Origin: Sipunculus nudus
Taxonomy: Eukaryota; Annelida; Sipuncula; Golfingiida; Sipunculidae
Length of the DNA: 64,000 nucleotides
NCBI GenBank assembly: GCA_026874595.1
Contig: CM049306.1
Coordinates: 36,594,019 to 36,658,018 of the forward strand
Reading direction: 5' to 3'
The notes under the pieces are model-generated. The model had not been told where the DNA came from. It saw only the letters and a list, made by a program, of their open reading frames with translations, and made no database searches. Shown one piece after another: positions 1-12,688 of this stretch; position 1 is the stretch's first letter, and every line of letters starts with the position of its first letter. The translations under genes and the position numbers were made by a program.

Positions 1-945
1 GCCCACACAAAAAAAATCAGGGTGGTATCTGCAGGCATTGAGGAAAAAAAGTCAATACATATGCATTTATTATGAAAATTTATATTTTTCATGAAACTTT
101 CTATGTTCAGGAGCAGTCAAATGGTCAAAAGTAGGTCAACTGAAACAAAACAAGAACTCGATCTGTAACTGGTCATTATCTGCCTACACACCAAAAATCA
201 GGCCTGTATCTGCAGGCACTGCGAAAAAAAGTCCATACATGTGCACCTTTTATGAAATTTTCTATGTTAGAGCACCCTCAAACAGTCAAAAATAGGTCAA
301 CTGGGACAAAAGGTGAACTCAATCTGTAACTGGTCATTATCTGCCCACACACCAAAAATCAAGCCAATATCTGCAGGTATTGTGAAGAAAAGTCTGTACA
401 AGTGTATTTGTCATGAAAATATATATTTTACATGAAATTTTCTATGTTCAGGAGCCGTAAAACAGTCAAAAGTAGGTCAACCGGGATGAAATGCGAACTC
501 CATCTGTAACTGGTCAATATCTGCCGACACACCAAAAATCAGGCCAATATCTGCAGGCATTGCGAAAAAAAGTCCGTACATGTGTATTTGTAATGAAATT
601 TCATATTTTTCATGAAATTTTCTATGTTCAGGAGCCGTAAAACGGTCAAAAGTAGGTCAACCAGGACGAAACGAGAACTTGATCTGTAACTGGTCTATAT
701 CTGCTCACACACCAAAATCAGGCCAATATCTGCAGGCATTGCGAAAAAAAGTCCGTACATGTGTATCTGTCATGAATATTTCTATTTTTCATGAAATTTT
801 CTAAGTTTAGGAGCCGTAAAAGGTCAAAAGTAGGTCAACCGGAACGAAACGCGAACTCAATCTGTAACTGGTCTTTATCTGCCCATACACCAAAAATCAG
901 GCTAATATCTGCACGCATTGCGAAAAAAAGTCCGTACAACTGTTT
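1..945. repeat. ~180-bp satellite, five-plus tandem copies
   Basis: Copies begin with CTGCCNACACACCAAAAATC near 180, 341, 521, 701 and 879, and one runs off the left edge. Spacing is about 180 bases, except for one unit shortened to about 161. Each unit has a TGCAGGCATTGCGAAAAAAAG block, TTTTCATGAAATTTTCTATG, and CTGTAACTGGT near its end. The array ends about 945 in GGAATGACGG repeats. Confidence 0.9.
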
Positions 946-1022
946 GATTTCGGAATGACGGAAGGACGGAATGACGGACATGGGTAAAACTAAATGCCCC
1001 AGCCACTTTGTGGCGGGGGCAT
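946..1022. repeat. Satellite boundary with a strong hairpin
   Basis: A GGAATGACGGAAGGACGG stretch is followed by a stem-loop at 994-1022, in which ATGCCCC-GCCAC pairs with GTGGCGGGGGCAT. Purine-rich GACGG runs followed by a terminal hairpin resemble the 3' ends of common molluscan dispersed repeats. Confidence 0.5.
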
Positions 1023-2023
1023 AAAAATTGTTTTAGCCTTTTCCATGTAAAATCTAAGTCAATGCAGATAGCCAACAAATTAGCTCAATCTGACAGAGAT
1101 TTTTTAGATGACAGATTTTTTTTTATAGAATTTAGTTATGATGGCTCCTGCTGTTTATGAGACAGTATGGTTAAACGTACAGACGACAGCCAACACCACA
1201 CCACTGCATAAGCTCACAGGTTCGCTAAAAAACTACTATATAGACATTTACGCTATAGAATTATAACATTATTAGCCTGAATGTTGGCCTATATATCAGT
1301 GGAGATGATGTACCGGTCTATACATATTGTCCGCAAGTTCATACTTCTAAACAACCAATTATTTCCTATTATCAGTCAATAGAAGTCCACCCATTTTTAC
1401 TGGTGATTGATCATGAAATAACAACCGATTTCAAAACTAGTAACAAGTTTCACAGCATCTGATTGGTTAAAACTTAAATGATTAGGATAAATTAATTTAC
1501 AGTCTGGAAATATACTTCAAAAAGGGAAGTGGACTTATATTTCTGTGAAAAAGAAAGACAAGGAATCTAATATAAACTGTATGTGTTGTATTTTCTTATC
1601 ATCGTGAGTGAAGTACTGCAATATATTTTACATGGTGAGATAATAAATCTCATGCCATTAAACGGGCCTGTAATTTGAAACAAATAAATTTTGGAGATTT
1701 AATACACTGATATACTAATGTACTGCAAAGGAAGAAAACTTTGGAAGATAACAAGGCCATTGTCAAGGCAACCATGTACATGCATCTTACATAATTAAGT
1801 ATTTTTTTGTAAATCAATGATGGTGTCTATGTGGATTTATGGAATTTACATGAATTTATTCTGTATTGATTCTGCTTTTAAATGACCCTGTACATGGCAG
1901 AATAAGTAAAATTGGCTTAAACTTTACAAAACTATGGCTAGAAACCATAAATACCTTTTGGTGAAGATCATGCACTGCATTCAATAGTTGGGGTGTCCCA
2001 GATTTGTACACTACAGGAGCTAG
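1023..2023. other. No recognisable feature
   Basis: AT-rich non-coding DNA. The only open frame is a short - strand one at 1856-2068 that overlaps the start of a transposon and has no recognisable protein character. Confidence 0.5.
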
Positions 2024-2450
2024 TAGGGGTGTAACAATGCATCGAAATATCAATACATTGAATTGCAACCCCTTGATTAAATTGTTATTGATCCATTACC
2101 TCAAATCATTTCTTTTTAATTATTTTTTATCATGAACCATCCCAAAACCCTCCGTGAGCTGTCAACTTTGAAGAAGCACACTGCAATATCAAGACTGAAT
2201 TGTGCATATGCTAAAAATTTTGTTTCATTGCTTATGGGTAAACCACTCCACTCTCATAAGACATAAACGGTGGCAAAGGATAGAGATCAAAGTGCACTGT
2301 TTCTTTACCTGCTAAAATTCACTACCATCTATTGTTGTAAATATTTGTTATCATTTAAAAGGTCTGAAATTTACTACTAAAGTAATAATTGAATAGAAAA
2401 TTGAATCAAAGGTAAAGCATTGATTAATTGAATCAATACAAAGTCCCCTA
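2024..2450 (+). mobile_element. TAGGGGTGTAACAA-type short element, copy 1
   Basis: Begins TAGGGGTGTAACAATGCATC and ends near AAGTCCCCTA, a weak inverted match to its start. It aligns along its length with 15750-16199: shared blocks include CATTGAATTGCAA(C/G)CCC, AATCATTT, CAACTTTGA, GAAATTTACTA and TTGAATCAAT. No open frame of note; probably a non-autonomous DNA transposon of hAT type. Confidence 0.6.
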
Positions 2451-5400
2451 ACAATTCAAAAGCTTAGGAGCTCGCAAGGAATTAGAAACGGAAAAGTTGA
2501 TATAACAGTCCCAACAAGCTATAATTCATGGGATATAATTATATATAATGATCCAGATTTTGAAAGAGTATAAAAAATTCAACAATTATACTTGGAAGGT
2601 TTTTATTCCTCATTAAAGATACAGTGATATTAAAAAATTTAACCTATGGACGACAACTTTTATTTATGTATCTTTATGATGGACAATACAATAGTATACA
2701 ATAGTATACATGTGTGTGGCTTGAGGTGATGAAATTGTATGGCTGTATTACTAACTGTGTAAAGGAAAGTTTGTGATATATGACATCATGTTTATCTTAG
2801 GTTTGTTGAACTAAAGCTGATTGTGTTATATCAAAATTAAATCAAAGTGGTTATAAAAGCAGCAGAGGTAAACATATCTGTAAATCATTTCAGTAACAGA
2901 AACCAGAAAAACATTACACATCAGGAGTCCATAAACCACATTTCTTATAACATTATACATTATTTAAAGAGGGTGCTCTCCCCTTTTAAAGACTATTTTT
3001 TCCCCATGTGATGTGTCTTATTTTTATGAGGTGGGGGTAGGGGACGGTTGGCACAATTATGGGATGTACCACGCTATTGCTATATAAGTGTAAAGCTCTG
3101 ATAATAAAAGAACTCAGCGTATGACGAAAAAACTTGCTAATACTGTCTAAATGGCGAAACTGCAAGTATAAAATGGCACTGGTCTCAAAGCTCTGTTGTC
3201 TCATAGATCGAGTTTGGCTCTTGATTGGCACGGCTGGGTCTCTGCTGCTGGGATTGGTGGAGGGAATGCAGGCTGCTTCTGCCTTTGTGGGTGTGGGTGC
3301 TGTGGCTTTCCCAAGGTCACCGTTGCGGGCTCTCAAGTTGGCGGTCTCTCAGCTCTAGAAGGCTTGGCTTGGTCATGGCATCGCAGCTTTCGACTACTCA
3401 AAACTTATAGCCTAAAGAGACAACCAGGACAGTGAACCTAGATCATATCAACCGTGTTCGTCTAATGACTTTAAAAACTAGATCTAGCTAAGAGAAGAAC
3501 TCAGCAAGAAAGACACTGCATCCAAAAATGGACCCATTTCTGCTGTTTCAAGATGAATGGTTTTGTTGTGACACAAAACTTATGATTGCTCAGTTTAATG
3601 AAAATCTTACAACAAACAAACATGGGTATGCATATACCCTGAAGACTCCTCCATACAAAGCATTATGCAGATAAACACTACATCTCATTATCTAATTTAA
3701 GTAATATGAGATAGGAAATAGGATAATGAACTACGGTATTGTCATTGTGTGTGCAAAGTGCTTCAGTGAACACAGGTGCTCAAAATAATTCTCCCTGAAA
3801 ATGTAAATACTTTAATTGCAAATGAATAATGAACACTAGGGGCTGGTACATGTACTGTTCTAACAGATCTATTGTACAATAGTCATCCTGCTGCTTTTAG
3901 AGAAATGCATGATGCTGACTTTTCAAAACTCCTAAATATAGTACACCCTTATGTTATCTATTAGGGAGTGTAATTGACAGTACTTTCTATTTCTTTTTCT
4001 GACCTGGATAAATTATGCTATGATTGCTATCTCGATCCAAAGCTGGTTTACATTATCTGGTGCTACACTTTTTTAACATAAAAATTACAAAATTGTTCAA
4101 ACCAATTATGGCCTAGAGTTGCCTGGGTTCATTTTGATTTGACTATTGACTGCACACATCCAATTCATTCAAGACACATTCACAAACTGGTTATCAAAAC
4201 ACATTTACAAATATACATTTGACATCAAAACCCCATGACTTTCTATATAAGGTGTTTCAATCATGTTAACAGATTACAGTCGGCTTCTGACATTTTGCAC
4301 AGCTTGCTTCCAGATGACATTCTGTTACCATGTGAGTGGCATGATCTATCATAAACCCAAAATTTGAGAGAAAATAAAACCAAGCATCATGAGTAGACCC
4401 ACTGCACTAGATACAACTACAGGCCTTAATAATAATTATTCACAGTTAATTCAGATACGGGATTGTGCTGTGAAAAAAATATAGAAAAAATACATCAGAT
4501 TCTGGTCTGAATACTGGAAAGTAAAGGAAATAATAGGAGACAACTTTTTCTAAGGAAAATATGGGAGTCACTGCAAACCATGACCATACAAAAAGTTTGA
4601 TAGACAGATCCATTTCCAGAAGCTGATTAGTAAATCCCCTAAATCACATACACCAGGCAAACTACTCTATCCCTGAGGTCACCATTCACCCACTATATAA
4701 TATGATATATTCACAATTTGTTTATATATACAATACACCTGAACAAGAATTTACACAGCATAGTGTAACTACAAGTGTAAGTGTATTGGTGGTACCACAC
4801 TTATGTACACACGGATCAGGGTTGTGTCTGCACTGATAATGATGCTTATGATTATACAGACAGTGAATAAACAAGTTCCTTGAAACATATACTGAATGTT
4901 TTTCATCTATTGGCCTACTTTTGACACAGGTCTATCATCACATTGTACATCAACAAACTGAGTTTCATTGAGAACTACCACAACTGGCAGTTTGTATAAT
5001 GAGACAAATCTGGTACCTTTTAATTATACGCATACTGGACCTGTGAATCAAAATTTTTGAAAATCCATGGCACTGTTCTTCAGATATCTTTCACACAAAC
5101 ACACACATGTGCATATGAGAGCTGATTTCACTTAATTCCTGACACTAAGAAGCATTTCATACGCTTTTGTGCTTTGTGTTTGGTTATTCCAAGTATTTAT
5201 AATACAAATATAGTGTCTGATGTGACACATCCCCAGGTGAGCATTATAAGATATTTTGTGTCTATTATGATTACATGTTAAATACACTAATTTTATAGCA
5301 TTTCTGATACTGCATGCTATGCATTATCAGGAAGTATGCAAGTCTTTGCCAGATCAGCCAAAAAGTACATCCTATGAGCCAAATAGGTAAGCCACAAGAG

Positions 5401-6630
5401 CTATCATGCACATGTTTACACACAGAATCAAGCAATTAGATATAACTATAACACCTTGTTTTTTTAAAGGATATGTCATCTTGGTAGCACTGCATTCTTA
5501 ATTAGGATGAAGACAGCCATATTTGATTTAAATGATGTGCAGTTGTTTAAACTTCTGGATATCAGGTTTTTTTTTGTTATGAAGACATTTTGCTCAGGGG
5601 AAAATATTGGGTCAATCCTGGCTTCAAGCCCATGTTGAATTTAAGCCCATGTCTGGTTGCTTCACTTGAAAGTAAGCTTCACTAACAAGAGTTTGGTCCC
5701 CTTTTATATGCACCCTGTAACAATATACACTGGGCTTGAAATAATCATGAAATTGTAAACTAGTCTTAAAATTAGAGTGAATCTGTAAGTCTCTGAAGTT
5801 CCACTGGTGGGCTTCAATCCATAGAACTACATTTTTGATATCTATATACCTCAACTACTAGGCTACATCCTATCCATGCTGTATTGCTGGAGAAAAAACA
5901 ACCCTTTTTGCACACAGGTGGCCCAGAACTCTGATAGTCTGAAACCCTTGGCTTTTGTAGAATTACCTGATTCACCCAGATCAGACAACCTTCCATACCT
6001 GTCTGTTAGAATCACTACACAAACTTGTACACCTAAACCTGGACTATATATATACACGAGATCCCATATACCTGCCTGGAATACCCCTTCCATAAACATT
6101 CAGCTGAGTTATGTGGCTGGGTCCGCAGGGGAACACAGGTAAAACATACAGAGTGGTCTGGGTGACTTATCCCCTGGCCATTACCTGAATTATGTATAAC
6201 AATGCACACTGCAAGCAGGAAAACCAGCCAATATATAAAATAATGGAGACCTTGTGAGCAAACTGACTGCATTAATGTCACTCAGATGATCTAAACAGCT
6301 GTATCCCAGCCCTGCCACCATTACTAGGTAATACAGAGCTTTATATATACCATGCAATGATTGTTTGAGGGTCTCCTTTCTATTTAATTTTCAACACTGT
6401 TGGCTAGTCTTGCCTTTTTCATACACCAGTCCCTCTTATTGTTCTACAAATGGCTGATAAAACTGATAATCCCTTTGTCGTCTGAAACAGCTAGTACATG
6501 AATTTACAATACCACAAGATGTTAATATGAAAAAAAAAAACAGTTTATGGCTGGTTGTTTATATATAAATAGACCTTTTAATAGATGCTGATATTTATTC
6601 TGTTGCTACTAAAATGTAACTTTTTAACCT
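2451..6630. other. No recognisable gene apart from the 3.13-3.44 kb island
   Basis: AT-rich DNA. Open frames around 5624-6281 occur on both strands, overlap each other and show no family resemblance. Confidence 0.45.
3134..3440. other. GC-richer island with overlapping open frames, coding status unknown
   Basis: This is the only clearly GC-rich stretch in the first 7 kb. The + strand carries a 74-codon frame (3134-3358) that is hydrophobic and Ala/Gly/Leu-rich from its second ATG (3173). The - strand carries an open frame (about 3336 down to 2986) whose first ~55 residues are hydrophilic and Ser/Thr/Pro/Ala-rich, with SQTRSMRQQSFE; a polypyrimidine-AG acceptor-like site lies upstream of it (TTGTCTCTTTAG, complement of about 3410-3421). 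I do not recognise either product. A single coding exon on the - strand or non-coding DNA are both possible. Confidence 0.25.
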
Positions 6631-6720
6631 CCACAAGGAGGTCATGCTTTCACCTGTGTCTGTGTATATTTAGATACAGTGGTGGATCCAGTAGGACTGT
6701 TTATCTTGTTAACAACTACT
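6631..6720. repeat. Dispersed-repeat end with a CCTCC/GGAGG hairpin
   Basis: ACCTCCACAAGGAGGTCATG followed by CTTTCACCTGTGTCTGTGTAT resembles the 5' part of a repeat common in marine invertebrates. A related hairpin, ACCTCCACCATGGAGGTATG, occurs at 11341. Confidence 0.4.
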
Positions 6721-7535
6721 TGCAGATAGCCAGATAGATTTTGGTGTTGATCCAGCATCTTCTGTGGATTATGGAGCATCATCAAGGAATATTCACAAAT
6801 GTACAGTCACTTATGCACAAATGAACCTGGGAATATGGGGCAAAATATTAGTGAATGCAGACATGGTCAAGCATCACCCGCAACAGATTGTGGCCTATAG
6901 CCACCCGCTGATTGCCAAACACCTTGGACTGACAGTGCTGGTGTGCTTAGAGCATTTTTTAAAGTGTGCTCTTAGTTCTGAAGTGAGTGGATGCACATAT
7001 TGGCTAGGGAGCACCCCACAATTGGGACCCTCATATGGTGGAGGCATGTATCTATTGGGATGCAGATTTCTAGTTTATATATAAACTGCACATATTTTAC
7101 CAATCAATATATAAAACACTTGATACATCGAGCATGGAACTGTAGGCCCTCCATCTCTGACACTGCATACAAAAACAGATTCAGACAACAGCAAGCAAAA
7201 GCAGGAAGTGGATAGAGAATTTAAACTGAGTAAATGTTTGTTTTGAGTTCTGCAGTACTTCATCTGTATGGGCGTGCCTACATTCTGGACCGGTAGTAGT
7301 CCCGGATACAAAATACCAGAGGTGCTACCGCATGAAGAAAAGCAGCAGCAGCAGCAGCAGTCTGACAACAACGGCTGTACCAGCAGTGGTGATGCTGGTG
7401 GATATTGTCTGACACATCACCAGCCAGCCTGAAGCAGGATGCTGAACTTCCTTAGAGAATGCCTGAGTAAGGCTCATGGAGAGCAACATCTAGTTGAGCA
7501 CATGCCCCAACCAAGACAACCCCCCCCCCCCCCCC
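6721..7535. other. Unassigned stretch with open frames, an AGC repeat and a C tract
   Basis: A 106-codon + strand frame (6764-7084) with mixed composition overlaps another frame at 6991-7215; neither has a recognisable motif. (AGC)n lies at 7341-7360 and a C16 tract at 7520-7535. Nothing here supports a named gene. Confidence 0.35.
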
Positions 7536-8638
7536 TCTGAATCCAGATCTAAACAAATTTAACTCAATTATTTGGTGTGTAATTCTGCTTACAGACAAAC
7601 AGATCAACAATCAATAGGCATGAAACGAAGTCAGGGAACATTGGCATCACTTGGCTGGGTAGAGGTACAACCAAGGCTTTTGTTTCAATGAAAATTCCTA
7701 TGAGGGCATATAGTTATAAATCAAACCAGACAGCTGGTTGGTCACTAAAACATGAAGAAACCCTGCAAAAATGAAGCAGTCTGCAAGACTCGCCACAAAA
7801 ATACTGGAGTCTATTGTTACTCATCAGTCTAACAAAGTAGTGATTCACAGCCATGAACAATGTACAAAATGCTTTTTTAATTAGCTTGACATGTTATAAT
7901 TGAAGGCAGTGATCTGAAACATGCCAGCAGGCGCCCATCCCCAAGAATGATTCAGCATCATAATAGAAATCCATGGGTCTAGAAGCTGAGTATGCTGATA
8001 TTTCAGATCAATGTCAATCTAAAGAACTGGAGAGACCAATGTATTTCAAATAAATAAGGTGGTAGTCATTGAATTCATTTAGTAACAAAAATTTCTTTGA
8101 TAAATATGAAGTTTGTACACAAAATATATTGGAACTACAGCTTTTTACATCATTATATGGTAATCATAAATAGGGACTTTGACTTAAACAAGTTTGACTC
8201 AAAAGGATTTTAATATTTATCATTCTTTGATGTTTTTTCTTAAATTTTCTACATCAAGAGTTCAGCAGCTCTGACACACATTAAAGAATCTTCTTTTTTT
8301 ATGAGTTAAAAATCATGCTTCTGTCATGTAGGTTACAAAATGCAAAAACTAGTTTGGTTTACAAGTAGTATTCTTAGCACCATGCTGTTGCTGAAACAAG
8401 TATCTTACCACATCACCATGAAACATGCCAGAGGGGAGACCAACTAAAGATGATTTTAGCTGTGTGACATGCCTTGGCAATTTATGCAAACAGAAACATG
8501 ATTTCAGAATTGCACCTACCAACTGAATGTACTGTATTTTTCACAAGATTAATAATTATGGCAATAAGCCTACAAAAGAAGCAGAAAAAAACACAATAAG
8601 AAAATTAGAAATGTGACATTATTAAAAAATAAGTTTAA
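7536..8638. other. No recognisable feature
   Basis: AT-rich DNA without a long open frame, ending at the left target-site duplication of the 699-bp element. Confidence 0.5.
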
Positions 8639-8647
8639 AATTTCCAG

Positions 8648-9346
8648 TACGCTCCCGAGGCAGCGGAAATCTTGCGCTTCTAAAGAAGCAACTGATTTTC
8701 ACACTGCCAGCTTTGACCATTTATGATATATTTAGACACCAGATGGCGGTTCGTTGTCCGCTGAAATAAACGTGCGTATGATGTGACAAGCAGCCAATCA
8801 GATGCCAATAAACAAACACTCGACAGGCATCCTGACTCCGCCCATTGCTGCGCTTCAAGCGCCGCTTGATAAGTTTCCGGTCGAATTTAAATTGCTCCCT
8901 TTGCATTCTCGCATCATCGACCGATTTGATTATGACATTATGACTGTGTTAGCGTAGCCATGTATCATTTGTCTGCAGAACGGAAACCAGCCAGCGAGGT
9001 GTGCATGCAGCCTTTATTGTCACGTTTCATTTGAATTACAGCTCACTGGCTGAGCATCCTATGTGCCCAAGGCCCTAAGCAAACCACATCAGGGGCAAAT
9101 CTCTCTGAGCCTGTGGCCTGTTCAGATGGTTACACGGGGCGATTAGCTGTCACTCAAAACGAAATGAACATGATTGGCTCCATGTATTCCTTGCTTGGCT
9201 TTGTCTTCCAGCACAAGGTCTCATCTGATTGGACAAAAATACAGTGCTCCCCTCTGGTGTAGCAATTCAGGATATGAGGTCATAACAAACAGCGCCTTAC
9301 TATATAGGTAGTAGCCCTATAGGTAAAGCGCTGTATAAAGAGTGTA
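8648..9346 (-). mobile_element. 699-bp non-autonomous element, copy 1
   Basis: Matches 51569-52267 along its whole length in reverse orientation, and both copies are 699 bases. AATTTCCAG flanks this copy at 8639-8647 and 9347-9355: a perfect 9-bp target-site duplication, different in sequence from that of copy 2. The terminal inverted repeats are short, TACGCTC at the left and TACACTC as the complement of the right. The internal sequence is unusually GC- and CpG-rich for the window and has CCAAT-like boxes (AGCCAATCAG). Nine-bp duplications are typical of Mutator-like elements, but no transposase is present, so superfamily is inference. Confidence 0.85.
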
Positions 9347-9355
9347 AATTTCCAG

Positions 9356-10087
9356 CTAAACATTGCAGTATGCCTCTCAACTAATAGTGTGAGTTGTAGA
9401 TATGTATTTGGTTTACTGGTACTTGCTCATAGGCTGGTTTTAGCAAAGAGCTAAATAGGTCAAATCTAAGCTAATAAGGTCCCAGGTCATAGGTCACAGG
9501 AGAGAAAATAACATAAAAGAACATAGATTGTAATGGTGACCCATTCTAGATATGTCAGCTTAAAAAGGTGGCAACATTTGGTATCCTAGCAAATTATGCT
9601 GCAACAAAAGTAATTGCACTAAAACAGATGCAAAAGGTACAAGACTGTTTTCTGCCAGCTTTGTGCTGGTTCCTTCTTGAAAATTGTTCTTGTACAGCAT
9701 GAATTGACACAAATGGGACAATTAATGTTTTGTTGCTGCACAATAATAAGGCCTCAATGAACAGTTAAAAGCCAATACTGGCCTTCTCCATCAGCAGCAC
9801 ATGTTACCACTAACCTAATCACCACCATGAAGCTTTGGCTCTGGGAAGGTTGTAGCAGCAGGGCTGATGTTCTCCATCTGTATGCCAAAACCAGACACAT
9901 CAGTCATTCAGGTTGGATGACTCATTCCTAAATATGATTGGTAACCTGAGGTAAAGAATTAATATTGTGCTTTTGTAAATACAATGAAGAGTGGCCCGGA
10001 TATTCTGTCTGTGATAGAGCTTTCCATAAAACAGAAAATGGTACATGTGGAGAATACTGGATTTATATGTCGTTGCCTTTAAATTTT
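9356..10087. other. No recognisable feature
   Basis: Non-coding AT-rich DNA between the 699-bp element and the 30-bp minisatellite. Confidence 0.5.
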
Positions 10088-11100
10088 ATGCTGTGGACAA
10101 AATATCCTGTAGGATGTTGTTTGTGGAATTATATTTCTAGCAGTTTGTCTGTGGACATTATGTCCTGTACGTAGCAATTTGTGGACATTATGTCCTGTAG
10201 CATGTTGTCTGTGGACATTATGTCCTGTAGCATGTTGTCTGTGGACATTATGTCATGTAGGATGCTGTCTATGGACATTATGTTCTGTTGTATGCTGTCT
10301 GTGGGCAAAATGGTATAATGTTTATAGACAGCAGCATATTGTGTACACAGTATTTCTGTACAATTGTGTACTGTGGAACTTTGTCTGTGGACATTATGTC
10401 CTGTGGAAATTGATCTGTGGACATTATGTCTTTAGCAAACTGTCTTTGGACATATCTGTTATGTCCTGTGGAATATTGTTATATGATTCACAGCAGCAGA
10501 TTGTGTATACAGTACATCCCATACAACAATGTTTATAAATGGAATTGTGTCCTGTGGCATTTTGTCTGAAGACATTGTGTGCTGTGGAACTTTGGCTGTG
10601 GACATTTTGTCCTGTGGACCTTATGTCATGGGAAATATTGTCTATGGACATGAAATCCTGTAGCATATTGTCTGTGGACATTATACCCTATAGCATGCTG
10701 TCTGTGGACATTTAATGTTGTAGCAAGTTTTCTGTGGATGTTATTAATATATCCAATTGCATGTTGTCCATGGACATGATATCCTGTAGCACATTGTCTG
10801 TATACATTATATCCAGTAGCATGTTTTCTGTGGACATTTTATCCTATAACACATTGTCTATGGATATTATATCCTGTAGCGTGTTGTCTGTGAACATGAT
10901 ATTCTGTAGCATATACTGTCTGCAGACATTATATCCTGTAGCATAATTGTCTATGGACATTATGTTTTGTGGTACAGATATTGTGTACAGACTTTTTGTT
11001 CTGTAACACACTGTCTGTGGACATGTGTTATTTTCCAAGGATATTAGGTCATGAAGCATATTGTGTATATAGACATTATGTCTTCACAACATATAGTGTC
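10088..11100. repeat. 30-bp minisatellite (CTGTGGACATTATGTCCTGT core)
   Basis: Units of 30 bases read CTGTGGACATTATGTCCTGT plus AGCATGTTGT. They are nearly perfect at 10180-10290, and degenerate, with interspersed ACAGCAGCA... segments, to about 11100. GGACATNATGTCC inside the unit is itself palindromic. Because 30 is divisible by 3, open frames such as 10179-10538 persist through the array; these are repeat artefacts. Confidence 0.88.
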
Positions 11101-11337
11101 TGTAAAAATGGTGCATGGAGATGTTTTTTATTTCAAAGATGGCACTATGAAATTGTAAAAATTAGAGAACAAGGTTCTTAAGGCAGCTTACCATAATATG
11201 CAAATGAATGTTTGCATTTTAGATGAACAAACCATTTAAAATATATTTAGTTCTCATTTTAATACCACACATAAATTCTAAGCTTTCATTTTTATTACAC
11301 AAGCTGTCTGTTTAATGTGTTGATGCAGGCAGATTTT

Positions 11338-11520
11338 AATACCTCCACCATGGAGGTATGTTTTCAACCATTTTTGTTGTCTCCCCTTAGTTTGCTAGCC
11401 CTAGTTACGCAAAATCACTGATCTGATTTCTGGGAAACTTTGTGGAATGTAAAAACATGGGCTAGGGAAGGCCTCATTAAAATTTGTTGTGGATCTGGAT
11501 AAAGGAGCAAATCCAGAACA
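11338..11520. repeat. Dispersed-repeat remnant with a CCTCC/GGAGG hairpin
   Basis: Begins with ACCTCCACCATGGAGGTATG, runs through GGAAACTTTGTGGAATG, and ends at GGATCTGGATAAAGGAGCAA. The layout matches an old dispersed repeat, related to the fragment at 6631. Confidence 0.4.
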
Positions 11521-12680
11521 GATTTCTGCCTGGTTTAGTGGAAGTATGTTCTCTACTCAGTACTGAGTGCCACTCAGACTATATTATTCATTTAGCAATG
11601 ATACCTATAACCATCAGTGTAACACACAGGTGTCAGAATAGCATGAGTGTTAATATGCACTGCTTGCTCTGTGCACTGCTGTCAGCTCACATAATCCCAC
11701 ACATAACAGTTTAATAAGACCCTGGCTGAAGGATTAATAGCAGTATCTCTGGCAGCAAGTGACAGATTACCATTCAGTCACAGCCACAAAGGTGAGGACA
11801 AAAAGGTTCTTCAAAGAAGAAACTGTTCAATTAACAATGAAACCTTTCTTGGATTATGTAAGGCTGCCAGCCTGTCCCCAGCCTTCATTTGATGCTAGCA
11901 GCCAGCTGGCTAATGACATCAGGACTGGGCTGGTGCTGAGGCAGCCTCTTACAAGCTTGGCTGCCTTCTTTGCACTGCTGCTGAGGATGGATGGTGATGT
12001 TCACCATGGCAGTCTGTCTTTGAATAGGATGACTGTAGCACAATATGAGTGGTGACCTTGCTTGAGTCATTGATTATGATGGAATGTTAGCAAAATTTGT
12101 TAATTGACGCAGAAAATTCAAACCTGCATATTAAAAATAGAAAATGACAGTTCCAGCTATTGTAAAATGCTTGAATATAAGCTATAAAGTCTGTTGTAAT
12201 ATCCATGTCCGTTTATTTTTTTTCTAGGATAATTTTTTATAAATGAAGACGGTATAAGAATATCTTGCCCAATGTTTGCTGCAACTATACCACCTACTTT
12301 CTGAGTAATTAATAATAGCAGCACCACTGTAAATGAACCACCTGAAAATTTAATGGAAAAATAGAAAGGAAGCTTTATTCAGTTATTTATAATAATAATA
12401 AGCTACTCAGCAAATGACATGATAATATTAAAATAAAGAAAAAAATCAGATTTAAAATAGTAATCAAATTCAAGTAATGGGTTTTGCCCATCAGATTTTT
12501 TGTTTGGCTTAACTGTAAGATTTTTATGGAGTAGACTGGACTGTGCAGCACACATGATGTAAGTACTGCATCAATCTGGTTCTATCAAATATTACAAACA
12601 GGATGTGATATGACTGGCAGGATTCCAATTAGTTCTGTGTAAGGAAACAGGATCAACCACCATATGTAGATTAACATGTT
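11521..12680. other. Unassigned, no gene recognised
   Basis: A 98-codon + strand frame at 11759-12055 and a - strand frame at 11885-12070 overlap; neither has recognisable motifs or convincing splice context. Confidence 0.35.
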
Positions 12681-12688
12681 ACGCCTGT

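Noticed and set aside
10179-10681. Cys-rich repeat protein frames
   Set aside because: Produced by the 30-bp minisatellite; degenerate units break the frame and no splice or start context supports a gene.
11759-12055. 98-codon frame as a gene
   Set aside because: No recognised motif; an overlapping antisense frame of similar quality and no convincing splice sites or promoter.
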